From: Daphnia pulex
Lineage: Eukaryota > Arthropoda > Branchiopoda > Diplostraca > Daphniidae
DNA length: 64,000 nucleotides
NCBI RefSeq assembly: GCF_021134715.1
Contig: NC_060026.1
Coordinates: 12,081,001 to 12,145,000 of the forward strand
Direction of reading: 5' to 3'
Below are positions 32,601-46,618 of the stretch, in pieces. How positions within the stretch are numbered: the stretch's first letter is position 1; every line of letters begins with the position of its first letter. The notes beneath the pieces are model-generated. The model made no database searches and was not told the DNA's origin. It saw only the letters and a list, made by a program, of their open reading frames with translations. The position numbers and the translations under genes are program-made.

Positions 32601-35600
32601 CGTCTGGTAATGAGGTGCTGCTAAGTGACAGCTGATCTTTGGCTTCACTGCTGTCCAATTCGTGACTCTCCTTTAGCGAGTTGATCTTCTTTTCCTCCTC
32701 TGAAACGTGTCGATTTTGTCGGTAGCGCACAAGAGAAAAAGTCATCATCATTAACATCAGTTATAACGACTATAATAATAAAACAAAAAACAGATAACAC
32801 ACACAAAAAAAGAGAAAAGGTCCTCCCCCCCCCCCCAAACCAACGGGTCAAATTGAGACTTTTTCACAGATGCCAAACTTTCCACTCCAAGTCAATATAA
32901 TCAAATCACAGCGCCGAGTTATTTCGAGTTCCAGCTGGAAAGAAAAAAGAGGCGGAACGTCTCAAAAGACGTTCGTGACACACGTCGGGACTTGTACGGA
33001 AAGGGGGAACTGCGATAGTGTCTCTCTTTTTATTTAGGAAAGGAATAGTAGTTTCTTTAGATTATTATATTCACGTGTTTAGATGGTCGACTACGTATAT
33101 AGAGACTAGGTCGATGCCCTGGTGATGGTGCCACCGCAAGGCAGTTAAAAAGGAGAAAGAGAAGAGAAAGAGAGTCCTCCTTTTGTTGTTTTACCTCTAT
33201 CCCGTGTCAGAGGTGAAGAGTCGAGTGTGCCATTTTGCTGGTCGCCATCGGATGCTGAGCTCGGCGGCGCCCGACTGGCTTCGTCCGTCCCTGCTCAACG
33301 TCGAATTTAAATCAATCACGAGATGGAATGAAATTGTATTTTGCATACCGTTGACGACGTAGAAGACGACGAGGAAAATGGCGACGGCAGCGCAGATGAC
33401 GGCCAGGGCGATGAGGACACCGCAGAGGAGATCTTTGCCGACTCGGCCGCTCTTGCAGCAGCCGGGCCGCTTGCCGTTGCCGCCCGCGTACTGCGGCACC
33501 GACTCCACCGACACCGTGTACAACTCCTGCGAACTCTGCAACGACATCCAAAACAAGACAATAGTTGTTAGTTGAATCAAAGTTCATCGGAGAAAATCAA
33601 AAGAGAAAAAAGAAACAAACAATCTGATTATTTAGATAGGAGAGAAGAACAACTTTGGTGTCGACGAGAGTCAACTGGGTCAAAGATCGAATCTTCTCCC
33701 GCGGTCGTTTTCTCTTTGGCTCCTTCTTCTTTTGTTCGGTTGTACAACAACAACAACGACGACGAGGGGGCATATAGGAAAATCGGGGCAACAAACGAGT
33801 CCAGGGGGGAGAAAACGCAATCATTGATGAAGAGAGAAAGAATTAAAGAAAAAGTTTCAACGCAAATTGCTTGTCTGCTGTTCCAAATGCGGAGCAGTTA
33901 ACAATTTTCTCTGACTAACTAACGAACGAATAAACGTTTGCACTAGAAAAATTATTTTACGCCTGTGACACATTCAGACGGTGGTCACATAATATTCTCC
34001 CCCGGAGGTAAATATCCTTCGGGTTCAATTTATAAAAAAACCAATTTTCTTTTCTTTTATACTTTGAAGGGGTGTGTGTTATTTAGCATTTTGATGTTTG
34101 TTACGGTAAAAGAAGATGATGATGGGGCGGCTCTCTGGTGGCGTTGACTCTCAACTGTTTTTTTTTTTTCACGCCGGTCACGAAGAAAAAACAAAACAAA
34201 TGAAAAGAAAAACAAATAATCCGGAAAAGGCAAGAAGAAGAAGATGGGCGTGTTTTTGAAAAAAAAAAAAGCTCCGAAAACGGGCAATCTGTTTTTTTTC
34301 CATTCTCGGGGATCGAGTTGATAAAAGAAAACACACACGCATATTTAAACACACACACAAAAAAGCCCTAATATCTTTTAGTTACAACTAGGTTAGATAT
34401 CTACGTAAGAATTTTTGCATATTGAGTAGGCGTCTCTCGGAGAAATGGATGGAATTCGATTATTGGTGGATCATCCATATTGACCGATGGCTTTTTTTTT
34501 TACCCCATTGATCAATAAACCATATCATCTGTTATTGCATATATCTTCTTTTCCACGTGAATCGAGGAATTTATGATTTCAAAAAGAAAACGGTCACGAA
34601 ATATCCCGCTGATCAATATGTTGTTGGTATATTTTCCTCCTGGTTTCAAAACATTTCTTTTTTTACGACGTCGCATCCCTTTTGGAAAAATGTATCGAAT
34701 GTCGGATCGCTATCGTCTCAAAAGAAGTTTGAATCAAAAATCCACCACATCTCAATAGAAGATCAAGGAATTTTTGGTAGAGAAAAAAATAAATAAACTG
34801 GGAATACTAGGCTAGTGCACCACCAGTTTTGAAACGTCTCTAGCGTGATAACGTGAACGAACGAATCTGCTGCTGCTGACTTTTCTAGATGTTCTGCTGC
34901 CAAAATGTCCTCCAGGCAAGTTTAACCTTGAAGGTTCACTATATTCCTACCTACCATCTTTTTTGAGGGAGGGGGAGATTTTCTACACACTCACGCTCGA
35001 GCACGGAAAGGAAAAACAAAATAACAAAAATCACGGATGGTATATAGAAAAGGAAAGGAAAAAACATTTGCGTCACTTCCTCGTTTTGTGTTCATTCCGG
35101 CAGCACGACAAAACCGTTCCGGTCACTTACTTGACAAAAAAATGTGTATGTGTAAATTGTTGTTGTCTTTGTTGTTGTGTACACGATTTTTCAGAGGTAA
35201 AATGAACGAAAAAAAAAATGTTTTCATCGGGCTGTTGATCCCTTTTTTTTCGTCTTGTCTTGGCTACTTTTCACACGCTATCGTCTGCGGGAATGAACGA
35301 ACGAACCAACGAAATAAAAATTGAGAGCTGGCCATTTTTTCCTTCACCTCCTCGGGTGTTGCGTGAAAAGATTTTTTTTTCTTTTTTTTTTTCTTTTTTT
35401 CTCCAGAATTGCCGTCATCTGCCGACCGTCTCCGCTCCACCTGCTGGCGCCCTTCCCGCACGTTTATACTGAATGGGCGGACATTTTTTGGTTGATGGCG
35501 GGTGTGGGTGCTGGGAGGATGAGGTTGGCTTTATATTTTTCCTTTTTATCTCATCCCCACCCGCTGACTTGTCCGGAATTGTCACGATTTTTTTGGTATA

Positions 35601-38600
35601 CTCACCCTTTCGTTTTTCTTATGGACGACGCTATACACACACATCGTTAGTACGTTACCCTGTCCCTTATTTGTCGTGGGGTAGAGCGGGGGGGGGGGGG
35701 GGGAGGGAGGGAGTCAAATTATTCTGCGGGAGTCGCGTTGTTAACAACAAACGAGGCGGGGATCATCGGCCATGGCACGCTATATCAGTCATATCGGTAC
35801 GTTATTTATCTCTACCGAAAAGAGATCGAGGTAGACTCTATTGAGTCACGATAGCCCAAATTGGTTGGCTCGGCATTACATCTAAAGTTGTGTGTAGTTG
35901 TTACATATATCCAACGTCGTATTTGTCGGATTGGATTTGATGTAACGTGGAAGAGCATCAGAGAGAATAAGACCGGAGGGTCGTCGGTGGTCGCCCCAAC
36001 GAGGAGTTACAAAAGAGACTCCGGAAAAGAATAAAAAGACTGCGGGGTAGGGAGGGGAGAGGTTACGAGGAGGAGGAGGAAAGAGACCGATCGGACACGC
36101 CAAGTCACGAAGGGGGTGAACGAGAAAATGGGAGGTTAGGTTTTAAAAGGAGAGAGAGAGAGGGAGAGAGAGTTTGCATATAGATAGAGAGAGTGAAGTT
36201 TAGCCAGAGGGCTAAGGCTCATATATAATAGGTGTGTAGATACATACTACTAGACCTCGAGGGGGAGAATATCTTACTACCCAGTACTCTTAAGCTACTA
36301 AGACTAACGCACACAAGGCAGAGCCAAACACGCACATTGGAGCTGTGTTATAAGAAAAGAGAAAAAAGAAGATGGAATATCTAACAAAACAAAAAGAAAA
36401 AAAGGGTCTAGCTTCTCTCTTCTTTTTTTGGGAATATCTGCAGCCTGGAATGTCTGTGAGGATGACTCCAGGTGAGATGATGATGCCTCTTTTTTCTTCC
36501 TTATCTTCTCGGCGATGTACATAAGAGTTTAGCTTCTTTTGTTATTCCAAGCAGACCCTATGAGCTTCCTTTCGATTTCAATTTCCCATCCAGTAGGGTC
36601 CGTACAGGACCTTGGTAGATCTATACAAGGTTATACATATGAGATTCATTTTGTTCTTTTTACAAAAGGCCCACCCAAGTGGGTTGTGTCGTACGAGTTG
36701 CGGGACCCCATCAGCAGGAAAAGCGAAAGTTTTATCGTCAATTCGCCATTTTTATATTTTGTCAAAAAGTGTCGTGCAACTTTTTGAGACAATTGCCGAG
36801 ATGGATGGATGGATGGGAAAGAGCGTGATAAGCGAAAGCCACCTGGGAGCAGAGAGAGAGAGAGATGAAGCACTTTGTTTCGTAACGAGAGATTGGCTGG
36901 CTCACGTGTTTGATTCTATCGTGAGCGCAGGAAATGAGGGTTCATCAAATCTGATTGGATACACACGCAATCAAGAAGGAGTATATGGTAGAAACGTCTA
37001 AAACACCGGAATTTTCCAGCAGATTTTTTTAAACGAAAGAGTAGAGAGAAACGCCAACGTGAAAAAGAAATTCTTCCAAGTTGCTCACGATCGGCAGCGT
37101 CAAGGTTAAGGTGTAGATCGTCGACAGCCTTTTCGTCTCTCTCCTTTTATCTCGGTCTATCGTTTTTGTTTTTGTTTTCCACAGGATTTGGTTTGAATTT
37201 TTTGTTTTCCTGGGTATAATTTATTCGTATTTTTGTTTTACCTTTAGGGTATTCCCTTTTAAGGGCGGGGGTCTGAAATCTATTTTATCTGGTGTGTTTT
37301 ATCTATTTAATAATAAGGGAAAACGCCGAGGAGTGGCACTCTTGGAATTTCGCATGACCTAATAGACCATTTACGAAACGTCATTGTCATCTAGATTCCA
37401 AATAGAGTTAGACATCTTTTAGTTTAGAATATAACCTCGACAGCGGGTGACAGTAACACAAAAAAAGCTCGCCAAAATGAATTGCGCAAGGTTAGAAAAA
37501 TCAAATCATTCTTGAATGGATAAGATGAAAATCCGGTCTCACGAACAAGGTCAGCGAAAAATTCTTGAGAAAAATAACTTTCGCAACGCGCATTGTAAAG
37601 CAACTGACGAGTGACGTAAGAAAAATGTGCACACATGCTTTTGTGTGTGTTTACACACACTCTGCATCCATATTTCATCTCTCCCTCGATAATTTTGTTC
37701 TTTTCTCATAAATATTCATGGGATTTTGTGTTTTGTATTTTTCTTTCTTTTCCATTAAGAAAACAAAAAAAAAATGTGGGGAATGGTGATGAGGTCGAGG
37801 CACCCGCCAGACCGGAAGAGAGACCGGACTAAAGCGGGTTGCAACCGAGCGTGACTCATTTGGCATCCAATATATAAACCTGTCTAGCGGCCGCCCAAGG
37901 GGGTTAAAAAACAGAGAAGAGAGGCTAGGCTTGTTCAGCATCTTCTCGACATCAACTACATACGGAATACGAATTTATGATCACTGGGGAGAGTTTGTCT
38001 ACCTTCGGGACTCACGAAGAAAATATAAAAAAATTTTCAAGCTCTAAGAGAAAAGATTTGAACTCGTCGAATTAAAAATTAGAAAAAACGAAAAACGCCA
38101 TGACGAAATAAATAGAGAGAGGAGAAAACTAGCAGCCAGATCGTGCCAGTTTTATTTCTTTTTTTTTTTTCGGGTTGATTAAAGCGAATCGCATCTGTCG
38201 TCGGGCTATTGCGCAATAACGTATAAGGACACGCGCGTACCGGTCGGAGATGTCCCAACTTTTCGACCGGAAGTCCAACTATTTTGCCGGCCCCTTTTTT
38301 TCTTTCCAACCCAATTAGTGCTGTGCAAAGTCACCTATACTACACCGAACTCGTCAAATTATTGCGGTACTTTTTTTTCTCGTCTCTCGATGAGTTGAAA
38401 AAACGAACGGATAATAATAAATAAAAGCAAACAACAAAAGGAAACAGTTCCGTCTCGTTTTTCTTATTTTCTGATGGATGGCCGATGATGGTGCCGGTAC
38501 GTAACAGTTCCGCACACCCGACCGACAGGAAAAAAAAACGTGATGGAACTTTTATTATAGACACGTTAGCACATGTACCGGTTCGTCTTCTATTATATTC

Positions 38601-39257
38601 TTCTTCTTTTTGATAAGCCATTTTGAAGTCAACGTGAAAAGAAGGGCGCGGATTTTTCTCTGTGGTCTCTTGCTTCGAGTGCTGGTTATATTTATATTTT
38701 CTCTTCAGTAGAACAAGTCGATTACACACTGAAGTAGTAGTAGCACCGGTGTACTGTTAATAGTAAATTGCTACTACTGCTCCGGTAGCGCCTTTTTTTG
38801 TTTTTCTTGTTTTGTTTTGTTCTTTATTATACTACATTCTCGTTTCCTATTATTTGTTTTGTTTTTTTTTTCTTTCGGGTTGGCGCATTTCATGTAGAAC
38901 TAGTGGAACGAGTGGTACCACCCCCGGATAAAGTTCAATTCAACTGTGGGCTGGGTTTTTGTTTTTTTCAAGAATAAAGACAACTGGAGCGCGGATATAG
39001 CGAATGTAATAATGTATCCATCCCGACTAATAATAATAACGAATAGACCGCGGGTGAATTCGAAATAATTGTGATTGCGCCCATCGGGAATCAAAGACTC
39101 GGGGCGATTCCATAAGGAAAAAAATAAAAAACAATTCGCACCAATAAATCGAATAATTTTCACATCGAAATGAAGACCAAACAATTAATTGCATAACATT
39201 AAAACAGAAATGAATGAATGAAAATAAACTCACCCCAGGTATTCTGGCTTTGACCAT
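29633..39257 (-). CDS. type II membrane protein with Frizzled domain and five LDLa modules (corin-like, no protease)
   Basis: Exons: 39257-39234 (tentative), 33535-33349, 33290-33195, 32699-32568, 32478-31362, 31293-31199, 31127-31008, 30804-30556, 30382-30263, 30151-30094, 30013-29946, 29868-29633; 833 aa, all in phase. The short cytosolic N-terminus ends in [10 protein letters not shown] and is followed by the membrane helix [20 protein letters not shown]. Next comes a long Ser/Thr/Pro/Glu-rich stalk of about 400 aa, likely O-glycosylated. A Frizzled-type cysteine-rich domain follows, with [45 protein letters not shown] and a last cysteine in PDVCLNLA. Five LDL-receptor class A modules close the protein, with typical [17 protein letters not shown] calcium ligands. 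The stop follows the last module directly. This order matches corin-type proteins, but SRCR and trypsin-like domains are absent and the next gene lies convergent, so no protease can follow. It may be a receptor or co-receptor. An AATAAA overlaps the stop codon. Confidence 0.85.
33536..39233 (-). other. 5.7-kb intron (if the tentative first exon is right) of the Frizzled/LDLa gene
   Basis: No coding exon was recognised on either strand. It is rich in A/T and purine/pyrimidine runs: a G run of about 16 with GGGA repeats near 35690-35712, GA repeats near 36150-36175 and 36858, and several poly-A/T tracts. The many short open frames have no domain, signal peptide or splice logic. If the exon at 39234-39257 is false, this is 5' flanking DNA instead. 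Confidence 0.4.
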
Positions 39258-42200
39258 CTTGTCGAATTCCGCGTTTATATTTATTCAAACCGCACCGATT
39301 CTTGGATCAAAAAATCAGTCGTCGAGTCAACAAAAATCCGAAATTGACTTAATTGTGCTGTCGGATGGACGAAAATGGATCAACTTTTTTTGTGTTTTTA
39401 AAAACTAAAAAAAAAACTTGGAGCGCGGGAGGAAAGATTTTGTGCTGCCGCACGGCCCACAATCACAAATTCGACTGGTTGAGTTTTGCAGGCTCTAATG
39501 CGCTGTTATGGGGCTCGGCTCGGTGGGCTCTCTCTCCTAGCTCTCTACTGAGCGTGCATATGTGTGTATGTCTATCCTCTATCTGGTATTTCGCCCCCCT
39601 CAGAGTTTTTGACTCCTCCTACCCTCCGGTTAGTTCTTTTCTATTTCTTTTCCTTTTCCTTCTTCTTCTTTTTCTTCTTCTTTTCGTTCGCTGTTGTTGT
39701 TGTGTTAGCAACCGACTGAGAATTGAGTGAGGGGAGGAATCGACCTGCGAAGAGGGAACATAGCCAAGGTATATTCACACAGAGGAGCTAGAAGCGCCCG
39801 AGGCAACACACCTCCGCATCTTTTTTAAAAAAGAACTTCGCCCAAAAAAAAAGAGGGAAGGAAGAGGCGCAGGTTGAATAATGGCCTGATATGTACGTAT
39901 AATATTACTGGAACCTGGAGAAAATAAAAAAAAGTATCTTAAGAGTTATAAGATAGAGAAGAAGAAGAGGCTCAACTTCTTTTCGACTGCTACCTCCCCA
40001 GCAGCTCTTTTCCATTGTTTTCTTGAGCGCTATAGCTTCTCCCCTTTCTATTTTCATTTAAATATTCCAATTTGGTTAAATGTTTCCAGGTACATTATTT
40101 CTTTAGTTGGTCAGAGAGAGTTTCTCTTGGCAATTGCAAATAAAGAAGTTGTATAAAATAATGGTGAAGTGATGATGAATTAAGTCAACAAAGAATGAGG
40201 GAAATTTGACTGCGCTGACGTCACACGCAGACTCTCCCCCCGGAAGCTTCCCCCCACTAAAAAAAAAACGTCAGTCATTCTTGTTTCCTTTGTGCATATC
40301 ATAAATTCGAGGGAAAACCTATTCTCTGCGTGTGTCTTATGTAGCCAAACTCGACGACCGCAAAAAAGAAAAAAAAAGTCTCATCTATGCCGCTCATTAT
40401 AAATCTCTCCGTGCAATTATGAGAGTCGGCCACTTATTTGATGTCTTGTCGTGACTGTGTCAGTGTAACAAATTGACCTTTATATCTGTGTGCTTACTTA
40501 ACTTACGAATTTTTTAATAATCGGTTGTGCATAATATCTAGCCCACACGACGAGAGAAGCGCATTCATTTTTCCCAGGAAAAAAGTGTCAAAACACGGAA
40601 GGCCGTGCAAAAGCAACACGGTCTGATTACGCGCGTTCTATCCGCAGATATATACGTATAATCGGCGACTGGATAATCACAATGGTGCAGATAGTACTCA
40701 GCGCGCTTATATTCTTCTCCATCTCAGTCATAGTGTAGATTGTCGTCGTCGTTTTTTGGCGAAGAAAATGTACACAAGGACTCCGCCCGTCATGCGGAAC
40801 AGTTTCGGATGGTAACAGAAGAGCAGCGAGAAGGAAAAAGAAGAGCAAAGAAGCTTCTCTAGCTGCACTATGTCACGATGGATACAAAAGAGACACTTTT
40901 TTTGGGGAAAAAAAAAGATATAAGGAGATATCTCTACCGATCACGACACGATCTCTACAAGGAACTGGAAAGCTTTTAGCCTTTTAAAATCAAATTCTAT
41001 TGCACAGATGCTGGGCCGTCTTCATTTTTTATTTGGTAATATAATGATTGTTTTCCAACTTTTTATTTATAGCACCTAAAAATCGAACAGACATAGTTCC
41101 GAGAATTGGTGTTTGCACCTTTTTCCTTCATCTTATATAGTTTGAATTTTGTTTCTTTGTTTTTTTGGGTCGCTCTTGTTATTTGTTTTAAACGGATGGG
41201 AGGAAAACAGAAACAAGAGTGTCTTCTCTGTTCAAATATGTAAAGTCGTCGCGGAGAAAAGAAGAAATTTTGGGTTGGCTGATTTTGAACGTTATTATTT
41301 CTTTTTTCTTCTCTCTCCCGCACTGACCGCAACCGGGTTTTTTTTTCTTTTCTTTTTGGCTCCTTCTTTTGCTTTGTGACTATCGCCTGGCGTATAAAAT
41401 TCAAGAAATATATATAATGAGTCCGCGTATCCAATTTTCGGTGGAGCCGGGGAGCAGCAGCAGCACAGCTATATAGGGTTGCACACAGGAGAAACAAAAT
41501 TCAAATTTCGAGGAGAAAAGAAGCTCATCAGATTTTTTTTTAAAGAAAAGGACAATAATATAATTGAACACGCGTTTTTTTGGGTGGGTGCTGCGACTTT
41601 CCTTTATATGAACGGATACATGGGCAATCGCCACTTGAAAAAAAGGTCAAGACCCTTGTCGTATATCGCCAGATAATTATCTTTACTTTTTTTTGTTTTT
41701 TGTTTAAATGAGGTTTTATTATTTACTTTTTATAATTACAACTTCAAACTTTCATTTGGATATTCCGTAGAGGGGGTACAACGAACCCGTGAAATGGCGG
41801 GGTTTTTTTTAAACACCACACATATAATGACGTATAAATGAAACCTGAATGAAAAAACAAAGGGCGAACGCGGATCTTTCATTGATAAGAAACGCGGGGG
41901 CTGTCCGACAGTATTACCAAATTGCGTCAGCACACAGCGACATTTTGTGTGTGAAATCCAACCAGGACCTTATTTTCGCTTATTTTTGTCTCCAAACAAA
42001 TATAGTACGTATTATAATAGGGGAAAAGCCGGTTTGAATTTGTACCATTTTCGGAATTGATTTTGGCCGTATTCCAATCCAACGTGTGTATATGTGCGCA
42101 TTCGACCGTGAACCGGCACCGCATCCAGGAAAGCAAATATCACATTTTTTATTTTTGTGTTCAATAGTTTTTAAGAAGAAAATAAAATTTAAAAAAAGGG

Positions 42201-45200
42201 AAAAACCACAGGAAAACTCCGTTTAGGGGGAAATCAGAAATTCTTTTTTTCCGACAGTGTCGACGTCAACCCCATGCTGTGACGGTCGACCAAACCGACA
42301 AAAAAACTAAAGAAACGTAAAAAAAATTTTTCCAGCTGCGACCATATAATCTCCCGCGTGAGTGGTGAAGATCAGGGACACCTGACGGCGTGATGTTACA
42401 CTACTTGAACTCAGGTGCGCCTGCAGAAAAGTGAAAATGAAAGTAGTAGCGCTAGAATAATCAAACTAGGGCTGGAGGTCGAGATCTCACGAGACGGCCT
42501 TCTCTGCTGTCACCCGGTACTGTAGCTCTTTTAGAGGACAACGGGAATTCGATAATTAAAAATCGGGACTTGTAATAACGGAAGGAAATATAAAGAAAGA
42601 AACCAGTTGACAGATAAAAAGACGTCAGCATATTTCAACAACGAGATTCTTTTGAGTTTGTTTCCAGCTATTTGTCCTAAGATCCGGCGCAAAAAATAAA
42701 AAAGACACTCAATTTGGGCGCACAAGGTCTTTTGTGTCGTTTTGGGATGTGGTTATTTTTTTTTTTAGGAGGTGGGTTTTATTTTGGGATTTTATGGCCA
42801 CCGCAAAAAAAAAACAGAGTTGAATGGGGAAGCAGATGGGCGTTGCCCAAATGATGTCCGCAAAACCAATTCGGATGTCATCAACCGAACATTATATCGA
42901 AAATAGACAAAATAATCAAAGAAATTCAAAATTCGAACTGGGGAAATTGCAGAATCACTGGACACTTTCATCACCTACAAGAGTTCGATTAATGTCTTTC
43001 CATTGAAAAATCGCAGACGGATATTTCCGAATCAGGTGAAGGTTTAATATAGATACACGTCCTTGATTGTCTGTCCCCAATTCATTGATAGTCTATCTAT
43101 AGGCTGCGCATGTGCGTATCTATCTCCTTATTGATGTTGGATTGACGCAGGTGAACGAGTCTGATGCCCATAAAAGTTTAGGTGCTTAATTTCGTCAAAT
43201 ATGCGTTCTATTGCTACATGGGTATTTTTTTTGTTATTTTCGTATTCGTGGCGTCTGATGGCCGTCAGTTCGGATGGACGACGGTTGAAAGCCTCCATCA
43301 TCCACAGGCACTTTGCTCTGTCATCCGGTAACGAAGGAAACCACAACGGACGGCATTGTGGACACGAATCCAACGAGACGGGCTCTGCTCTGATGTGACG
43401 GGACCGGTGCTGTGTAGGAGTGTCGGAAGAATTCGGGTTGGGTCATTATATGCAGATGTCGGCGATGCTGAAAGCGAAACTGCTATGTCCAGACGGACAG
43501 ACGTCATTCACGGTAACGATATATGTGGCAACCTACTGATTCTATTATTCCACGTATCGCGTGTACATTAAAAGTTACTTGTATTATGAAAATGTTGAAT
43601 CAAATTCCATCACAATTGACCGTATAAATAGAATTGAATTAGGATTATGTCTTCATTGGTCCATTTTTTGGGGCTGGTCGAAATCACATAGCGGTTCGTC
43701 TATTATCAAGCGGCCCCAAGACCAGCAATATAATTATAGACTGTGGATAGAGCCTTGGCATTTGCGTTTGGGGACGGCCGAGTCATTCCGGTTTGGGTAT
43801 AATCGCCCAATGAATGTAATAAACGGCCGGAGCGCATAGGGAAAATATACACCGTGACCGAAGTTATAGTTATACACAATCCGGAATGTCTGCATTATAT
43901 AGACAGCGCTGGATTTCCAAGAGCTTCAAGAGTCCGAGACGAAAGTGATGACAGCGGCTGGATCACTATAAATAATCAAAATCAAAGGCAGCCTCATTTT
44001 TCCTAGACCGCTAATAACACTCGATCATCAATTTGATGGATGAAGGTTAGTACACATTTTTTGATAAGTAAAAATAGAAATAAAGTTTAAAAATAGCTAA
44101 CACGAAATGTTAAGTTGGTGAGAGTAACAGCTGTTTCTATACTTCATTCACGTAGTTCTGACTTTGTCTACGTCATGGCGGTCGATTCGAAAATGTATTT
44201 TTATAAATAGCAGCTCCGTGATGCTTTGCAAATGGGCATGTAACGGTACAGATCACGACGGAGTTTCGGCTCTCCACAGAATTACGGCACGCGCAGCCAG
44301 TTTCCTTGTAGTATATTAGGCACCGTGTTTAATTAGATCCGGGGCCGAAAAAAGGATATTCAAACAAATAATATTGTTTGAACAAAAGAATTGAAAAGAA
44401 AGAAGTTATTGTTGTATTAAAAAATCCAGCGCGGATTTATTTAGAAAAGCTAGTCAACAACAGCATATAAAATGTGCATTTACCTTTTGAAATTTCAAAT
44501 TTGAATGTACAGCAGTAAATATAATATCCATTTGCGATGCCGTTTTACGAGCAGAGAGTAATAATAAAAGTATTCAATTCCGTTAATTTAATGCGGGGTA
44601 CTCAACAAGTGACTATAGAGCCGCTAAAATTATTCGTGTGATTAATCGCGCAAGCTCGTCTAGCGTTACATGATGGAATCAGCCTTAGTCACTCTAGTCC
44701 GCGTGCCTGTTCATATAATGAGGTGAAAAAATGACGCAGCATAAAGCGTGTGCTGATCGGACTGAACGGAAACGAATATAATACGTAACGAGCTAGGCGA
44801 TCAGCAAATGACCGTATATGGGGAATCTTTCAACTTTTATTGGACGTCAGCAGCGCTCGTCAATATTGTATGCGCAACGATTTTTATTACCCAACAACGA
44901 CCCATATTCCTAGTCCGGACATGACCAGAGAAAAACAAAAGAAGCTGAAATATAATTCCGTATCACATATTAGGCTGGCTGGCTATGTGTCCACATCCGG
45001 CGAGAGAAATGTACGTATAATAAATGCGTTGGCCTTATTTGCTTTATCGGTGGAAAAAGAATTAACGGGCTAGATTTTTAGATCATTTTTTTAACCCCCG
45101 GATTTTGTATGCCAATCTTCACATGGTGAATGGACACACCTAACAGCAAAACGGGTTGGTCATGATAAAAAGGCTGTGCAGCTGGTATCAACTTGTCGAA

Positions 45201-45656
45201 CCGGAAATAAATTTTGGTCCACAATGGTCAGACAGATTTTTAATTGCTGGATGGCCGAGTTCCAGCATGTCCCGTAATACTGCCGGACATATACATTCGT
45301 TGGTTATGCACGAAGCTCTTGCGGTAGTACTACCGCCGGTCGTTCTCAGCTTATATGCCGTGGAAGTCTGGCTTAATTAAAAATACTCTGCGCATCTTAG
45401 GGACGGTTGTTCACATCAAATCAGGTTGTGACTGACAAGCAAAAAACTCCCGGAGCAAATAAATGTAGGACGGTGTCCTGTTGTAAAACAAATAGCAAAT
45501 ACACGTTGGGCATCGGTGAGGGTTTATGCTCAACGTTACCGTCATTTTCAATAACAAAATTTGAATTAAATTATGCGTTTTTTTATTAAATGAAATAACA
45601 GTATATAAATGATGTAGACATGATGAAACGTGTGACACAATTAAATAACTTGCAAA
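39258..45656. other. 6.4-kb gene-poor region
   Basis: No gene is supported on either strand. It contains CTT/TTC tracts near 39655-39690, scattered poly-A/T runs and two TATA-like words, TATAAATA near 43966 and TATAAATAG near 44200, both plus strand. The first is followed 60-80 bp later by a 10-nt ATG-to-GTTAGT stretch that could be a tiny first coding exon, but no later exon was found. 3' flank repeats of the tandem cluster occupy 45111-45500. Confidence 0.4.
45111..45500. repeat. duplicated 3' flank of cluster gene A
   Basis: A block starting TGCCAATCTTCACATGGTGA is shared with 53708-54140 and, in its second half, with 49652-49880 (shared: ATTGCTGGATGGCCGAGTTC). All three lie downstream of a paralog of the Tyr/Arg/Pro-rich secreted family, so the flank was duplicated together with the genes. 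Confidence 0.85.
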
Positions 45657-45697
45657 TTTCTTTTATTAACTATTTGTTGAAAATGTAAGTTATTAGG

Positions 45698-46618
45698 TTA
45701 TGGTCGCCAATAGATACCGCTAGCTGCTAACGTGTTTTGAATTTCTTGATTCAACGCAGCCGTCCATGCCGACCAGTATCCAGTTCCAGCGTGAGTTCCA
45801 GACAGAAAAGCGTTAAGAGGGTCATTAAGAGCTTTAGTGTTATCGGCAATCGATTCGTACGGGTCGCCCACCACGCAAATACAGACATCGCCATCGACGC
45901 ACGTTTTAGCAGTCGACGTCGTTACACCACCCGCTCTGAGATAATCACAATCATCGTCGTCGTATGCTAAATCGCTGGGGGAGGTGACGCACATGACCCC
46001 CACACTGTTGAAGCGTCGACTTTGTTCGCACAATTGCTTCCGATAACTATGCGAATCAAACACATCGGAGTACATATTCATCTTGTGAAACCTGACGAAA
46101 TTCTCAATTGTCAAACTGGGACTGATTTGCAATCGTTGGTTGTCTGCGGCCCAGCAAATTCCGTATTGCTGGTAGCTGTTGGATGAACGGCAACTTGTTC
46201 CAGTGACGGCCGCACTGCTGGGTCTAGCAGTGCTGGTGGTCGGTGCTGGTGCTGGACGGTAGTTGGTGTTGGAAGGAGCTGCTGCTGGCCTCTGAGGACG
46301 CTGGTAATGGTAGTTATTGTACGTAGGACGTCTTACCGGATAGGCTGGACGTCGATTGTAGTTGTAATAAGGACGATAGTACTGAGCGGACGCCTGTTGC
46401 TCTCCAAGTTCGGCGTCTTGACTTGCCACCAAACCGAAGAGGAAGGCACCACAGCAGAGAAATAAAAAGACAGCCTAATCAAATTAACAAATACTTGATT
46501 TTTAATTTAGTTTCTAGCATTGAAGATTGAACTTACAGCAATTCAAAACATACAGTAAAGCTACTATTTTCTGGCATCTTACCGCTAAGATAGCGCCGAC
46601 GAGGTTTTTAAAAGCCAT
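45698..46618 (-). CDS. secreted Tyr/Arg/Pro-rich protein, cysteine-rich C-domain, paralog A
   Basis: Exons 46618-46583 (12 codons, MAFKNLVGAILA) and 46474-45698 give 270 aa. The joined N-terminus, with AVFLFLCCGAFLFGLVA, is a signal peptide. A low-complexity part follows (QYYRPYYNYNRRPAYPVRRP, then Ala/Pro/Ser-rich). The C-terminal domain of about 160 aa holds eight cysteines in the order SC, IC, LC, MC, DC, TC, VC, IC. Its conserved segments are SNSYQQYGICWA, RLQISPSLTIENFVRFHK, LCEQSRRFNSVGVMC and CVVGDPYESIADNT, and the end is ASGIYWRP. I do not recognise the family. The Tyr/Arg/Pro part suggests a structural, mucus or cuticle-like protein, the cysteine part a disulphide-stabilised fold. 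An AATAAA lies about 31 bp past the stop. A TATAAAA is upstream (46753-46747). Confidence 0.85.

Noticed and set aside
35037-36103. Several ORFs of 70-120 codons in the long intron
   Set aside because: They come from purine/pyrimidine runs and have neither domains nor consistent splice sites.
43561-43839. 92-codon plus-strand ORF
   Set aside because: No signal peptide, domain or upstream promoter; not conserved elsewhere in the window.
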